Of a stretch of DNA of 52,449 bases, positions 46,368-52,449 are shown one piece after another. Position 1 is the stretch's first letter. Each line of letters starts with the position of its first letter. A program made the translations under genes and the position numbers. Origin of the DNA: an uncultured Collinsella sp. (GTDB lineage Bacteria; Actinomycetota; Coriobacteriia; Coriobacteriales; Coriobacteriaceae); the NCBI GenBank assembly GCA_900541725.1, contig UQLB01000017.1, forward strand, positions 1-52,449, written 5' to 3'. The notes below the pieces were generated by a model, which saw only the letters and a program-made list of their open reading frames with translations, was not told where the DNA came from and searched no databases.

Positions 46368-48713
46368 ATGGAAACGCTTGAACGCAACGAGTGGGCAGAC
46401 GTTGCCCAACTAGTCGAGATCACGAGCGATGCTGTCATCATCTGCGAGCTCGACGGAACCATTCTGCATGTGAATAATCGCTTACTTGGTTTGATGTGCG
46501 AGGAACGCGCCGACGTCATCGGTGGAGATGTTAAAGACGTCCTGTACTCGTCCGCTTTTGAACGTGCGACGGAACATCGTCTGCCATTTGAAACTGATGG
46601 CTCCGAGAACGAACTGATGCTCAAGCTGAGTGACGGCTCCTTTATCCCCGTCTTGGTTCGTGCAGGCTCCGTAACGCCTCCACGCATCTTTGGGCGCCGC
46701 GCGCCACGTGTTCTGGTGGCGCTCCATAGCATCGAAGAACAGTATTCTCACGACCGTCAACTCAAGCGTGCGTTATCGGAGCTTAGAGTGGCGAACAAGC
46801 GTCTCTCTGGCACGCTCTCGGTCATTATGAGCACTGTGGGCTCCGATGAGTTACCCAGCCTGCTTGATACTGTTTTGAACCAGCTTGTAGGAACGCTCGA
46901 TGCTTCGGGTGCCGCTATCTATTTTTCTGAGAGCGGCGGTTTTAAACTTCGCGGTGTTTCCAAGGAGCTGTACGACAGCTACCTGCCTGAGTTTTTGCCG
47001 TATGGCGCTGGCATTCCGACGTATGTTCTTCGTGAGTCGCGTGCCTGTCGCTTGTCGATTCAACAGGACCTTGAGGGCGATAAGGCCGCCTCCGGTATGT
47101 TCATGGACCTGGATAATCGTTCTAAGCACCTGTTGCGCGTGCAGGATATGCCTCCGTACCGCAGCGAGATCTGTCTTCCCGTTTTTTACGGTACGCAGAT
47201 CCTTGGCGTGCTGGAAGTTGGTTGGAATCGCCCCCAGGCACCGCTCGCCTATGACGTTAATGTACTCGAGGTCATTTGCGATTACTTGTCTATCCAACTG
47301 GTCGGCATGGCATCGAGTCTTCGCTCTCGTCGCACGGCCGAGCTTGGCCGCTCGCTCAATGTCTTACGTGATGAGTTGTTTACCTTTCTAGACGATTCCG
47401 TCGCGGCTACCCAGGCGGTATCGTCCGAGATCTGCAATATGCTCAACTGCCATTTTTGCCCTGTTGAGTATGACGCCAGTCTGGATTCCTACGTCATAGA
47501 TTTTGAAGGCGGCAGTCGCGTTGCTTTGCCGGACGATCCCGAGAAGCTTTTCTTTTCCACGACGGCGCCAGCGGCACGTCTGGGGGCTGGCCCTGATGGC
47601 TTTGAGGCATCTGTTTTGGGGGGTACGAGTGCCGAGGACCTTAAACACGTCCGTATAACTCGCGTTGACGAATCGATGCCTATGGGAGGCTGGCTTAGGG
47701 CGCATGGTCTGCCTTGTCAAGGTCTCTACGTCGACTCCGGCATCGAGGCGGGGCACCCGCGCTCTGAGGGCGATGGCAAGCACAGTAACGACGCGATTGT
47801 TCCTGCTTCTGTTGCGAAGAGCCCGACGACGCGCGCGCTGCTGCTTCGTGATGGTAGCCAAGAGCCGATTGATGACCTTGAATATGACTACTTGGTGCAC
47901 TTGGCGCATGACTTTGAACTGATCTACGAAGGCGAATCTCAAAAGCGCGAGGAGCGCCATATCGCTCAGACCCTTCAGATCGGCATGAGAAATTCCCTGG
48001 GGGATGTTCCGGGTATCGCAACCGATTCGGTGTACCTGTCAGCCACGAACTCGGCGTTGGTCGGCGGCGATTTCTATACGCTCATCCGTCTTCCCGACGA
48101 CTGCGCCGTCATGATTCTGGGTGATGTGTCTGGCAAAGGCATTGAGGCCGCATCGATGTCCGCGCTCGTCAAGACGGCCCTGACGGCATATGCCTGGGAG
48201 GGCGCTGGACCGGCCCGCATGGCACGCTCCCTTAACAGCATGCTCAGGGGCTTCTCGAGGGTCGAGACGTTCGTGACGGCCTTTATCGCCAAGATTGACC
48301 TTAAAGCCGGACGCGCAACGTATTGTTCGGCGGGCCATCCTCCGACCATGGTCATTAGGCCAGAGTCGATGCCGCTGGGTGGCGGCGAGGCCCGTGGGGG
48401 AGAGGTCGAGCTGCTTGGATGCCAATCGGGCGTAATCGGTGCCTTTGAGAGCATGGTGTACGAGACAGGCGTGTTTACGTTCGCTCCTGGCGACATGCTC
48501 TTCATGTATACGGACGGAACGATTGAGGCCCGCGACCGCACCGGAGCGTTCTTTGGCGAGCAGCGCCTTCGTGACCTTCTGCTCTCTGTCTCGGGTGAGG
48601 GCGTATCGGGAATCTGCGGCAAGGTCTTGGGCGAGCTTGACCGATTTACCGAATCGGCGCTGGACGATGACATTGCATTGGTGTCCCTTGAGTTTTTACG
48701 GGGTCGTTCATAG
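46368..48713 (+). CDS. PAS-GAF-PP2C (SpoIIE-type) serine phosphatase
   Basis: A 781-residue cytoplasmic signalling phosphatase. A PAS domain (about 12-110) is followed by a GAF-like domain (about 155-315), a less conserved middle (320-530) and a C-terminal PP2C-type SpoIIE/RsbU domain. The metal-binding aspartates are visible in VGGDFY (Asp568), GDVSGKG (Asp586), YTDGTIEARD and DDDIAL, so it should be active. Such enzymes dephosphorylate STAS-domain anti-sigma antagonists in response to signals sensed by PAS/GAF. The next gene encodes exactly such a STAS domain. ATG 46368 follows GGTGGGG by 6 nt; an in-frame GTG is at 46356. Confidence 0.9.
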   Translation: METLERNEWADVAQLVEITSDAVIICELDGTILHVNNRLLGLMCEERADVIGGDVKDVLYSSAFERATEHRLPFETDGSENELMLKLSDGSFIPVLVRAGSVTPPRIFGRRAPRVLVALHSIEEQYSHDRQLKRALSELRVANKRLSGTLSVIMSTVGSDELPSLLDTVLNQLVGTLDASGAAIYFSESGGFKLRGVSKELYDSYLPEFLPYGAGIPTYVLRESRACRLSIQQDLEGDKAASGMFMDLDNRSKHLLRVQDMPPYRSEICLPVFYGTQILGVLEVGWNRPQAPLAYDVNVLEVICDYLSIQLVGMASSLRSRRTAELGRSLNVLRDELFTFLDDSVAATQAVSSEICNMLNCHFCPVEYDASLDSYVIDFEGGSRVALPDDPEKLFFSTTAPAARLGAGPDGFEASVLGGTSAEDLKHVRITRVDESMPMGGWLRAHGLPCQGLYVDSGIEAGHPRSEGDGKHSNDAIVPASVAKSPTTRALLLRDGSQEPIDDLEYDYLVHLAHDFELIYEGESQKREERHIAQTLQIGMRNSLGDVPGIATDSVYLSATNSALVGGDFYTLIRLPDDCAVMILGDVSGKGIEAASMSALVKTALTAYAWEGAGPARMARSLNSMLRGFSRVETFVTAFIAKIDLKAGRATYCSAGHPPTMVIRPESMPLGGGEARGGEVELLGCQSGVIGAFESMVYETGVFTFAPGDMLFMYTDGTIEARDRTGAFFGEQRLRDLLLSVSGEGVSGICGKVLGELDRFTESALDDDIALVSLEFLRGRS

Positions 48714-48791
48714 ACGACGCTGGGCGGGCTGAATCCGTACGGTTGGGGAAACGAATGCATCGAGTGGGCTTTTTTGGGGAACCATGGTCGT

Positions 48792-49538
48792 ATGAATGAG
48801 TGGAATGACATAGCGGTTTTGACGCCACCAGGCGATATCGACATCGCCACGGTGCCTGCGCTGCGTCGGCGGTTGGATGCTTTGATTGGCCGCGGCGTGC
48901 GTCGTGTTGTCATCAACTGTCAGGCTGTTAGCTTTATCGATTCGACGGGCTTGGCATTCCTGCTTACGCGCGCTCGTGAGCTCATGAGGCGAGAAGGCCT
49001 GCTTTCGCTCGTCAATGCATCGGGTGAAGTTGTTCGCTTTTTGGAGATTGCTCGTCTTGTCGATATCCTTCATGTCGCGGGGCCGGCACGGGAGTCTATT
49101 CCCGCCATTCCGGTGGGGGAGCTGCCTCGCTGGAGTAAGAGCGTCGAGGTCCGTCAGGGTATCGAGAATCTTCCATACTACCGACATCGCATCGCCGAAC
49201 TCCTTGAATCGCTTCCGTTGCGCCGTGACGAGCGCTACGATGTCGCATTGGCGTCGGGGGAGGCGCTGGGTAATGCCTATGACCATGCGGGCGGTATCGG
49301 GTGCGTCCTGACGGTTCAGGCCTATGGCGATCGCGTTGTGGTTGAGGTGCTTGATCGAGGTACCGGCTATTCTATCGATGAAACGAGCGAGCCGGTCGCA
49401 TCCGAGGAGCGCGGCCGTGGCATCAAGCTTATGCGTATGCTCGTCGATAACGTGGAGGTTGCTCGTCGTACGGACGGCGCCGGCACGCGCGTGCAGATGG
49501 TGAAGCTGTTTAGCGGAGCGCTGGAATCGTGTGCCTAG
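48792..49538 (+). CDS. STAS-HATPase fusion (anti-sigma antagonist joined to anti-sigma kinase)
   Basis: A 248-residue two-domain protein. Residues 5-105 form a STAS domain with the phosphorylatable FIDSTGLAFLL (Ser51). Residues 115-245 form an RsbW/SpoIIAB-type histidine-kinase-like ATPase: N-box E157-xxx-N161-xxx-H165, DRGTGY G1 box (188-193), GRGIKLM G2 box (208-214). In classical systems these are separate proteins: the kinase phosphorylates the antagonist and binds a sigma factor. Here they are fused, next to the phosphatase that would reset Ser51. No sigma factor gene is in the window. ATG 48792 is chosen; its ribosome site (GGGGA, about 11 nt upstream) is weak, and TTG 48774 is the alternative. 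Confidence 0.88.
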   Translation: MNEWNDIAVLTPPGDIDIATVPALRRRLDALIGRGVRRVVINCQAVSFIDSTGLAFLLTRARELMRREGLLSLVNASGEVVRFLEIARLVDILHVAGPARESIPAIPVGELPRWSKSVEVRQGIENLPYYRHRIAELLESLPLRRDERYDVALASGEALGNAYDHAGGIGCVLTVQAYGDRVVVEVLDRGTGYSIDETSEPVASEERGRGIKLMRMLVDNVEVARRTDGAGTRVQMVKLFSGALESCA

Positions 49539-49584
49539 CCAATCGCTTTAGCGCGTTTGGCTATTAAGAACATGCGGCAGACAA

Positions 49585-49631
49585 GTTTTTTGAAAAAAGT
49601 ACTTGCGTCTTTTGGACAACTCGCGTAAATT
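49585..49631 (+). promoter_or_regulatory. Promoter of the first tRNA-Gly/Cys/Gly array
   Basis: GTTTTTTGAAAAAAGT (49585-49600), TTGCGT (-35, 49603-49608), 17-bp spacer, TAAATT (-10, 49626-49631). Transcription would begin just before tRNA-Gly at 49644. Confidence 0.75.
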
Positions 49632-49643
49632 AATAACCCGCAA

Positions 49644-49719
49644 GCGGACATGGCTCAGTTGGTAGAGCACAACCTTGCCAAGGTTGGGGTCGCGGGTTCG
49701 AGCCCCGTTGTCCGCTCCA
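49644..49719 (+). tRNA. tRNA-Gly (anticodon GCC), array 1 copy 1
   Basis: A 76-nt cloverleaf with acceptor GCGGACA/TGTCCGC, D arm GCTC/GAGC, anticodon stem CAACC/GGTTG with loop TTGCCAA, T arm GCGGG/CCCGT, discriminator T and encoded CCA. Confidence 0.97.
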
Positions 49720-49729
49720 TTGCATTTCC

Positions 49730-49752
49730 GGACCGTTTAGGCGGTCCTTTTT
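49730..49752 (+). terminator. Terminator between tRNA-Gly and tRNA-Cys (array 1)
   Basis: GGACCG (49730-49735), 6-nt loop, CGGTCC (49742-49747), TTTTT. It ends 1 nt before tRNA-Cys. Confidence 0.8.
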
Positions 49753-49753
49753 C

Positions 49754-49827
49754 GGCGAAGTGGCCAAGTGGTAAGGCAGAGGCCTGCAAAGCCTTTACCC
49801 CCGGTTCGAATCCGGGCTTCGCCTCCA
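49754..49827 (+). tRNA. tRNA-Cys (anticodon GCA), array 1
   Basis: A 74-nt tRNA: acceptor GGCGAAG/CTTCGCC, anticodon loop CTGCAAA between GAGGC and GCCTT, T arm CCCGG/CCGGG, encoded CCA. Confidence 0.97.
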
Positions 49828-49836
49828 GGCAACATC

Positions 49837-49862
49837 CGGGCGCTCCGGCGCCCGTTTTGTTT
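49837..49862 (+). terminator. Terminator between tRNA-Cys and the second tRNA-Gly (array 1)
   Basis: CGGGCGC (49837-49843), TCCG loop, GCGCCCG (49848-49854), then TTTTGTTTT. Confidence 0.88.
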
Positions 49863-49869
49863 TACATAT

Positions 49870-49945
49870 GCGGACATGGCTCAGTTGGTAGAGCACAACC
49901 TTGCCAAGGTTGGGGTCGCGGGTTCGAGCCCCGTTGTCCGCTCCA
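49870..49945 (+). tRNA. tRNA-Gly (anticodon GCC), array 1 copy 2
   Basis: Identical in sequence to the tRNA-Gly at 49644-49719, including the encoded CCA. It follows the terminator after tRNA-Cys by 8 nt. Confidence 0.97.
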
Positions 49946-49953
49946 ACTATCTT

Positions 49954-49980
49954 ACGCGGTTCTAACGAACCGCGTTTTTT
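49954..49980 (+). terminator. Terminator closing array 1
   Basis: ACGCGGTTC (49954-49962), TAAC loop, GAACCGCGT (49967-49975), followed by T5. Confidence 0.92.
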
Positions 49981-49998
49981 GTTGACGCTGCGCGAGCC

Positions 49999-50084
49999 CC
50001 GGGCACCCCATCTTGCCCCTCAATCGTCGGTCGCGTACATAAAGTACGCTTCCCTCCTCTTTCGCGGCAACCTGGGGCACCCGG
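49999..50084 (-). repeat. Structured intergenic repeat, copy C (before GH13 gene)
   Basis: An 86-bp hairpin: CCGGG/CCCGG, CA-CA mismatch, CCCCA/TGGGG, TC-CC mismatch, TTGCC/GGCAA, internal loop, and a terminal GCGTAC (50033-50038) with GTACGC (50044-50049) stem. On the minus strand it carries GAAAGAGGAGGGAAGCGTAC, one base different from copy B over this stretch. The rest of the interval to the GH13 gene (50085-50281) has no gene and no promoter I can defend; TATCAT at 50232-50237 is a possible -10. Confidence 0.85.
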
Positions 50085-50281
50085 AGCCCGCTCGCTGTCG
50101 TGGCCGGGAAAGTGGGTCTTCCGTTCTTTTCACTAATCGGTCGATTCGTCCCAGGAGGCTTGAACCCGAGAGGGAGCGAGCGTTTTGGGTCGTGGCTGTG
50201 GCGTTGTTTGTCGCGAATGTCCGCTTTGGGCGTATCATCGTGGGCATCTCGCATAACCTCGTTGCAAGGGAGATACGCCCC

Positions 50282-52015
50282 ATGGCTACAGAAAAGTCTT
50301 CTTCGCGCTCATGGATGTCCGATGCCGCGATCTATCAGATCTACCCGCGCTCGTTTAAGGATTCGACTGGTTCGGGTCTGGGCGATATCGCGGGCATTAC
50401 CCAGCAGATGGACTATCTTGAGCGGCTGGGTATCGAGGCCATCTGGCTGAGCCCGTTTTACCCTTCGCCTCTTGTCGATGGCGGCTATGATGTGGCGGAC
50501 TACTGCGATGTCGACCCACGTCTCGGCTCGCTTGACGACTTCGATGACATGATCGCTGCGGCTCACGCGCGCGGCATCAAGGTCATCGTCGACATCGTGC
50601 CCAACCATTCATCCAACCAGCACCCCTGGTTCAAAGCCGCTCTTGCCGCCGGCCCCGGATCGCCCGAACGCGCCCGTTATATCTTCCGCGATGGTCGCGG
50701 CGAGCATGGCGAGCTGCCTCCCACCAATTGGAATGCCAACTTTGGCGGCCCCGCATGGACGCGTGTTGCGGACGGTCAGTGGTATCTGCACATGTTTACG
50801 CCCGAGCAGCCGGACTTTGACTGGTCATGCCCTGAGGTTCACGCGCTCTTTTGCGACGTCCTGGCGTTTTGGAGCGATCGAGGCGTCGACGGCTTTCGCA
50901 TTGATGCGGCGCAGGGTCTCGCCAAGGATCTCGACCGCGATGACCTCGACCGGTGGCATCTCGCCGAGGGCGATGACATGGTTGACGACGGCACCCATCC
51001 GCTGTGGGACCGCAATGAGGTCCACGAGATCTATCGCGAGTGGCGCCGCGTGTTCGACCGCTATAATCCGCCGCGCAGTGCCGTTGCCGAGGCGTGGGTG
51101 CTGCCCGAGCGCCAGTATCTCTACGCGCGTCCCAGCGAGCTTGGCCAGACATTCAACTTTGAGTTTGCCAAGGCCACTTGGACCTATGATGACATGCACA
51201 CTGCAATCGAGAAGGGCTTGAAGGCAGCCGTCGAATCCGATTCCGCCTCGACCTGGGTACTCTCCAACCACGACGTGCCGCGCGTGGCGACACGCTATGC
51301 CCTGCCGCAAATCAAGGCGACGCGCTACCACCAGATTGCGCTCGACTGGCTCTTGCGCGACGGGTCGTCTTATGACGAGGACCGTGAACTCGGCGAGCGC
51401 CGCGCGCGGGCGGCCCTTTTGCTTGAGCTGGCGCTTCCGGGCTCGGCATACGTGTATCAGGGTGAGGAGCTCGGCCTTTTTGAGGTGGCTGATATCCCGT
51501 GGGCTGCACTCGAAGACCCTACTGCGACCAATACGCACGGACCGAAGCGTGAGAAGGGGCGCGACGGCTGTCGTGTGCCCCTGCCGTGGGTGGCGGCGGA
51601 CGATCCCGCGCATGGCGGATCGTTTGGGTTTTCGCCGGCAGACGCCGATGCGGCGCCCCATCTGCCGCAGCCTGCATGGTTTTCCGATTATGCTGCCGAT
51701 AGGGAAGAAGTGGACCCGACATCGATGCTTGCGCTCTATCGTGACGCCCTCTGGCTGCGGTGCAAGCTGCGCGGTTGCGCCAACGATCTTGCGTGGCTCG
51801 ATCTTGACGGGCGCACCGGTCTTGCGGATGGTGCCGAGGGCGCCGAGGGCGGCGTCATCGCCTATCGCCGCGACAACGGCTGGGCGTGTGTGACGAACTT
51901 CGGCGCAGCACCCGTGGAGCTGCCGGCGGGCAGGGTCCTGCTCACCTCATCACCGCTTGCAGACGGCAGGCTCGCGCAGGACAGCTCTGCCTGGATCATG
52001 CTCGGTGAGATGTAG
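50282..52015 (+). CDS. GH13 alpha-glucosidase / oligo-1,6-glucosidase family enzyme
   Basis: A 577-residue glycoside hydrolase family 13 enzyme, without signal peptide, so cytoplasmic. The catalytic barrel begins at AIYQIYPRSF (16-25), with DIVPNH at 104-109, nucleophile Asp208 in GFRIDAA, acid/base Glu270 in AVAEAWV and stabiliser Asp331 in LSNHDVPR. The set fits exo-acting alpha-glucosidases that release glucose from maltose, isomaltose or related oligosaccharides. Trehalulose, sucrose or dextran-type substrates cannot be separated by eye. The C-terminal beta domain is short. ATG 50282 has GGGAG 9 nt upstream; the longer frame back to 49901 runs through a tRNA and is not real. The gene lies between two identical tRNA arrays. 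Confidence 0.92.
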   Translation: MATEKSSSRSWMSDAAIYQIYPRSFKDSTGSGLGDIAGITQQMDYLERLGIEAIWLSPFYPSPLVDGGYDVADYCDVDPRLGSLDDFDDMIAAAHARGIKVIVDIVPNHSSNQHPWFKAALAAGPGSPERARYIFRDGRGEHGELPPTNWNANFGGPAWTRVADGQWYLHMFTPEQPDFDWSCPEVHALFCDVLAFWSDRGVDGFRIDAAQGLAKDLDRDDLDRWHLAEGDDMVDDGTHPLWDRNEVHEIYREWRRVFDRYNPPRSAVAEAWVLPERQYLYARPSELGQTFNFEFAKATWTYDDMHTAIEKGLKAAVESDSASTWVLSNHDVPRVATRYALPQIKATRYHQIALDWLLRDGSSYDEDRELGERRARAALLLELALPGSAYVYQGEELGLFEVADIPWAALEDPTATNTHGPKREKGRDGCRVPLPWVAADDPAHGGSFGFSPADADAAPHLPQPAWFSDYAADREEVDPTSMLALYRDALWLRCKLRGCANDLAWLDLDGRTGLADGAEGAEGGVIAYRRDNGWACVTNFGAAPVELPAGRVLLTSSPLADGRLAQDSSAWIMLGEM

Positions 52016-52088
52016 GGGCATCTCGCTGCGAGCCTGCGTTTGTTCGCGCCTTTCGTGACGACTGATGCCCTCGCGAGAGCGTCGCAAA

Positions 52089-52135
52089 ACTTTTTAAAAA
52101 AAGTTCTTGCATAGGATGCGGGCATCACGTAAGAT
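52089..52135 (+). promoter_or_regulatory. Promoter of the second tRNA array
   Basis: ACTTTTTAAAAAAAGT (52089-52104), TTGCAT (-35, 52107-52112), 17-bp spacer, TAAGAT (-10, 52130-52135). Confidence 0.75.
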
Positions 52136-52147
52136 TAATCCTCGTAA

Positions 52148-52223
52148 GCGGACATGGCTCAGTTGGTAGAGCACAACCTTGCCAAGGTTGGGGTCGCGGG
52201 TTCGAGCCCCGTTGTCCGCTCCA
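52148..52223 (+). tRNA. tRNA-Gly (anticodon GCC), array 2 copy 1
   Basis: Same 76-nt sequence as the array 1 glycine tRNAs, with loop TTGCCAA and encoded CCA. Confidence 0.97.
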
Positions 52224-52233
52224 TTGCATTTCC

Positions 52234-52256
52234 GGACCGTTTAGGCGGTCCTTTTT
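52234..52256 (+). terminator. Terminator between tRNA-Gly and tRNA-Cys (array 2)
   Basis: Duplicate of the GGACCG/CGGTCC hairpin with TTTTT seen in array 1. Confidence 0.8.
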
Positions 52257-52257
52257 C

Positions 52258-52331
52258 GGCGAAGTGGCCAAGTGGTAAGGCAGAGGCCTGCAAAGCCTTT
52301 ACCCCCGGTTCGAATCCGGGCTTCGCCTCCA
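52258..52331 (+). tRNA. tRNA-Cys (anticodon GCA), array 2
   Basis: Same 74-nt sequence as the array 1 tRNA-Cys, anticodon loop CTGCAAA, encoded CCA. Confidence 0.97.
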
Positions 52332-52340
52332 GGCAACATC

Positions 52341-52366
52341 CGGGCGCTCCGGCGCCCGTTTTGTTT
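52341..52366 (+). terminator. Terminator between tRNA-Cys and last tRNA-Gly (array 2)
   Basis: Duplicate of the CGGGCGC/GCGCCCG hairpin followed by TTTTGTTTT. Confidence 0.88.
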
Positions 52367-52373
52367 TACATAT

Positions 52374-52449
52374 GCGGACATGGCTCAGTTGGTAGAGCAC
52401 AACCTTGCCAAGGTTGGGGTCGCGGGTTCGAGCCCCGTTGTCCGCTCCA
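52374..52449 (+). tRNA. tRNA-Gly (anticodon GCC), array 2 copy 2
   Basis: Fourth identical tRNA-Gly(GCC) in the window. Its encoded CCA ends exactly at the window boundary. Confidence 0.97.

Larger units (their letters stand above)
49642..49945 (+). repeat. 304-bp direct repeat, first copy (tRNA array)
   Basis: Reading both copies base by base, this segment is identical to 52146-52449, with a constant offset of 2504 bp. Identity starts 2 nt before the first tRNA. Upstream promoter sequences are similar but not identical. The second copy runs to the window edge, so its full extent is unknown. Confidence 0.95.
52146..52449 (+). repeat. 304-bp direct repeat, second copy (tRNA array)
   Basis: Identical to 49642-49945 and reaching the last base of the window; it may continue beyond. 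Confidence 0.95.

Noticed and set aside
49650..49985. Short plus-strand frames that include tRNA-Gly and tRNA-Cys sequence
   Set aside because: The tRNAs fold perfectly and the frames are chance read-through of RNA genes.
50085..50281. Possible promoter (TATCAT at 50232) and a distant CGCTCGCT/AGCGAGCG inverted repeat before the GH13 gene
   Set aside because: No -35 box with acceptable spacing, and the repeat arms are short and far apart, so chance cannot be excluded.

Overview
The window is bacterial chromosome with high GC and strong C/G-ending codon bias. It most likely comes from a coriobacterium, probably Collinsella: the gene neighbourhoods, the actinobacterial RapZ variant (Arg in the P-loop) and the abundance of palindromic intergenic repeats fit, but this is recognition without a database search.

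Layout. (1) 1-4184: the 3' third of a 16S gene, a tRNA-less spacer, complete 23S and 5S genes and a strong terminator. (2) 4312-7819: coaE, a small lytic transglycosylase and uvrB. (3) 7885-14007, minus strand: two FAD flavoproteins, an Mrp-type Fe-S carrier ATPase and an LtaS-like membrane phosphotransferase. (4) 14201-21346: uvrA, a YbaK-type deacylase, murJ and uvrC, so all three excision-repair genes lie within 16 kb. (5) 21347-32226: a probable sialic acid utilisation locus. A structured leader precedes a peptide-family ABC transporter with the order binding protein, permease, permease-ATPase fusion, ATPase (the layout known for SatABCD-type sialic acid transporters). A CE7-like esterase, a dead paralogue of it, an aldolase of the NanA/DapA family, a ROK kinase (NanK) and NanE follow. 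(6) 32240-39437: rapZ-whiA, then gap, pgk-tpiA-gpmI (lower glycolysis) and secG. (7) 39679-45621: a complete second peptide-type ABC transporter. (8) 45622-46218: a gene-free stretch built almost entirely of palindromes, then tRNA-Leu(GAG). (9) 46368-49538: a PAS-GAF-PP2C phosphatase and a STAS-HATPase fusion, together a partner-switching module. (10) 49583-52449: a GH13 glucosidase between two identical 304-bp tRNA-Gly/tRNA-Cys/tRNA-Gly arrays.

The strongest candidate for something undescribed is a family of about 90-bp structured repeats with three copies here: two around nanK, in opposite orientations, and one before the GH13 gene. Their stems differ by compensating changes while internal-loop sequences are kept. 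Other notable items are two 120-130 bp near-perfect palindromes, a three-way-junction leader before the transporter operon, a nucleophile-less esterase paralogue, a UvrC with a rearranged Fe-S cysteine set, and a shared A/T palindrome abutting the -35 box of three tRNA promoters.
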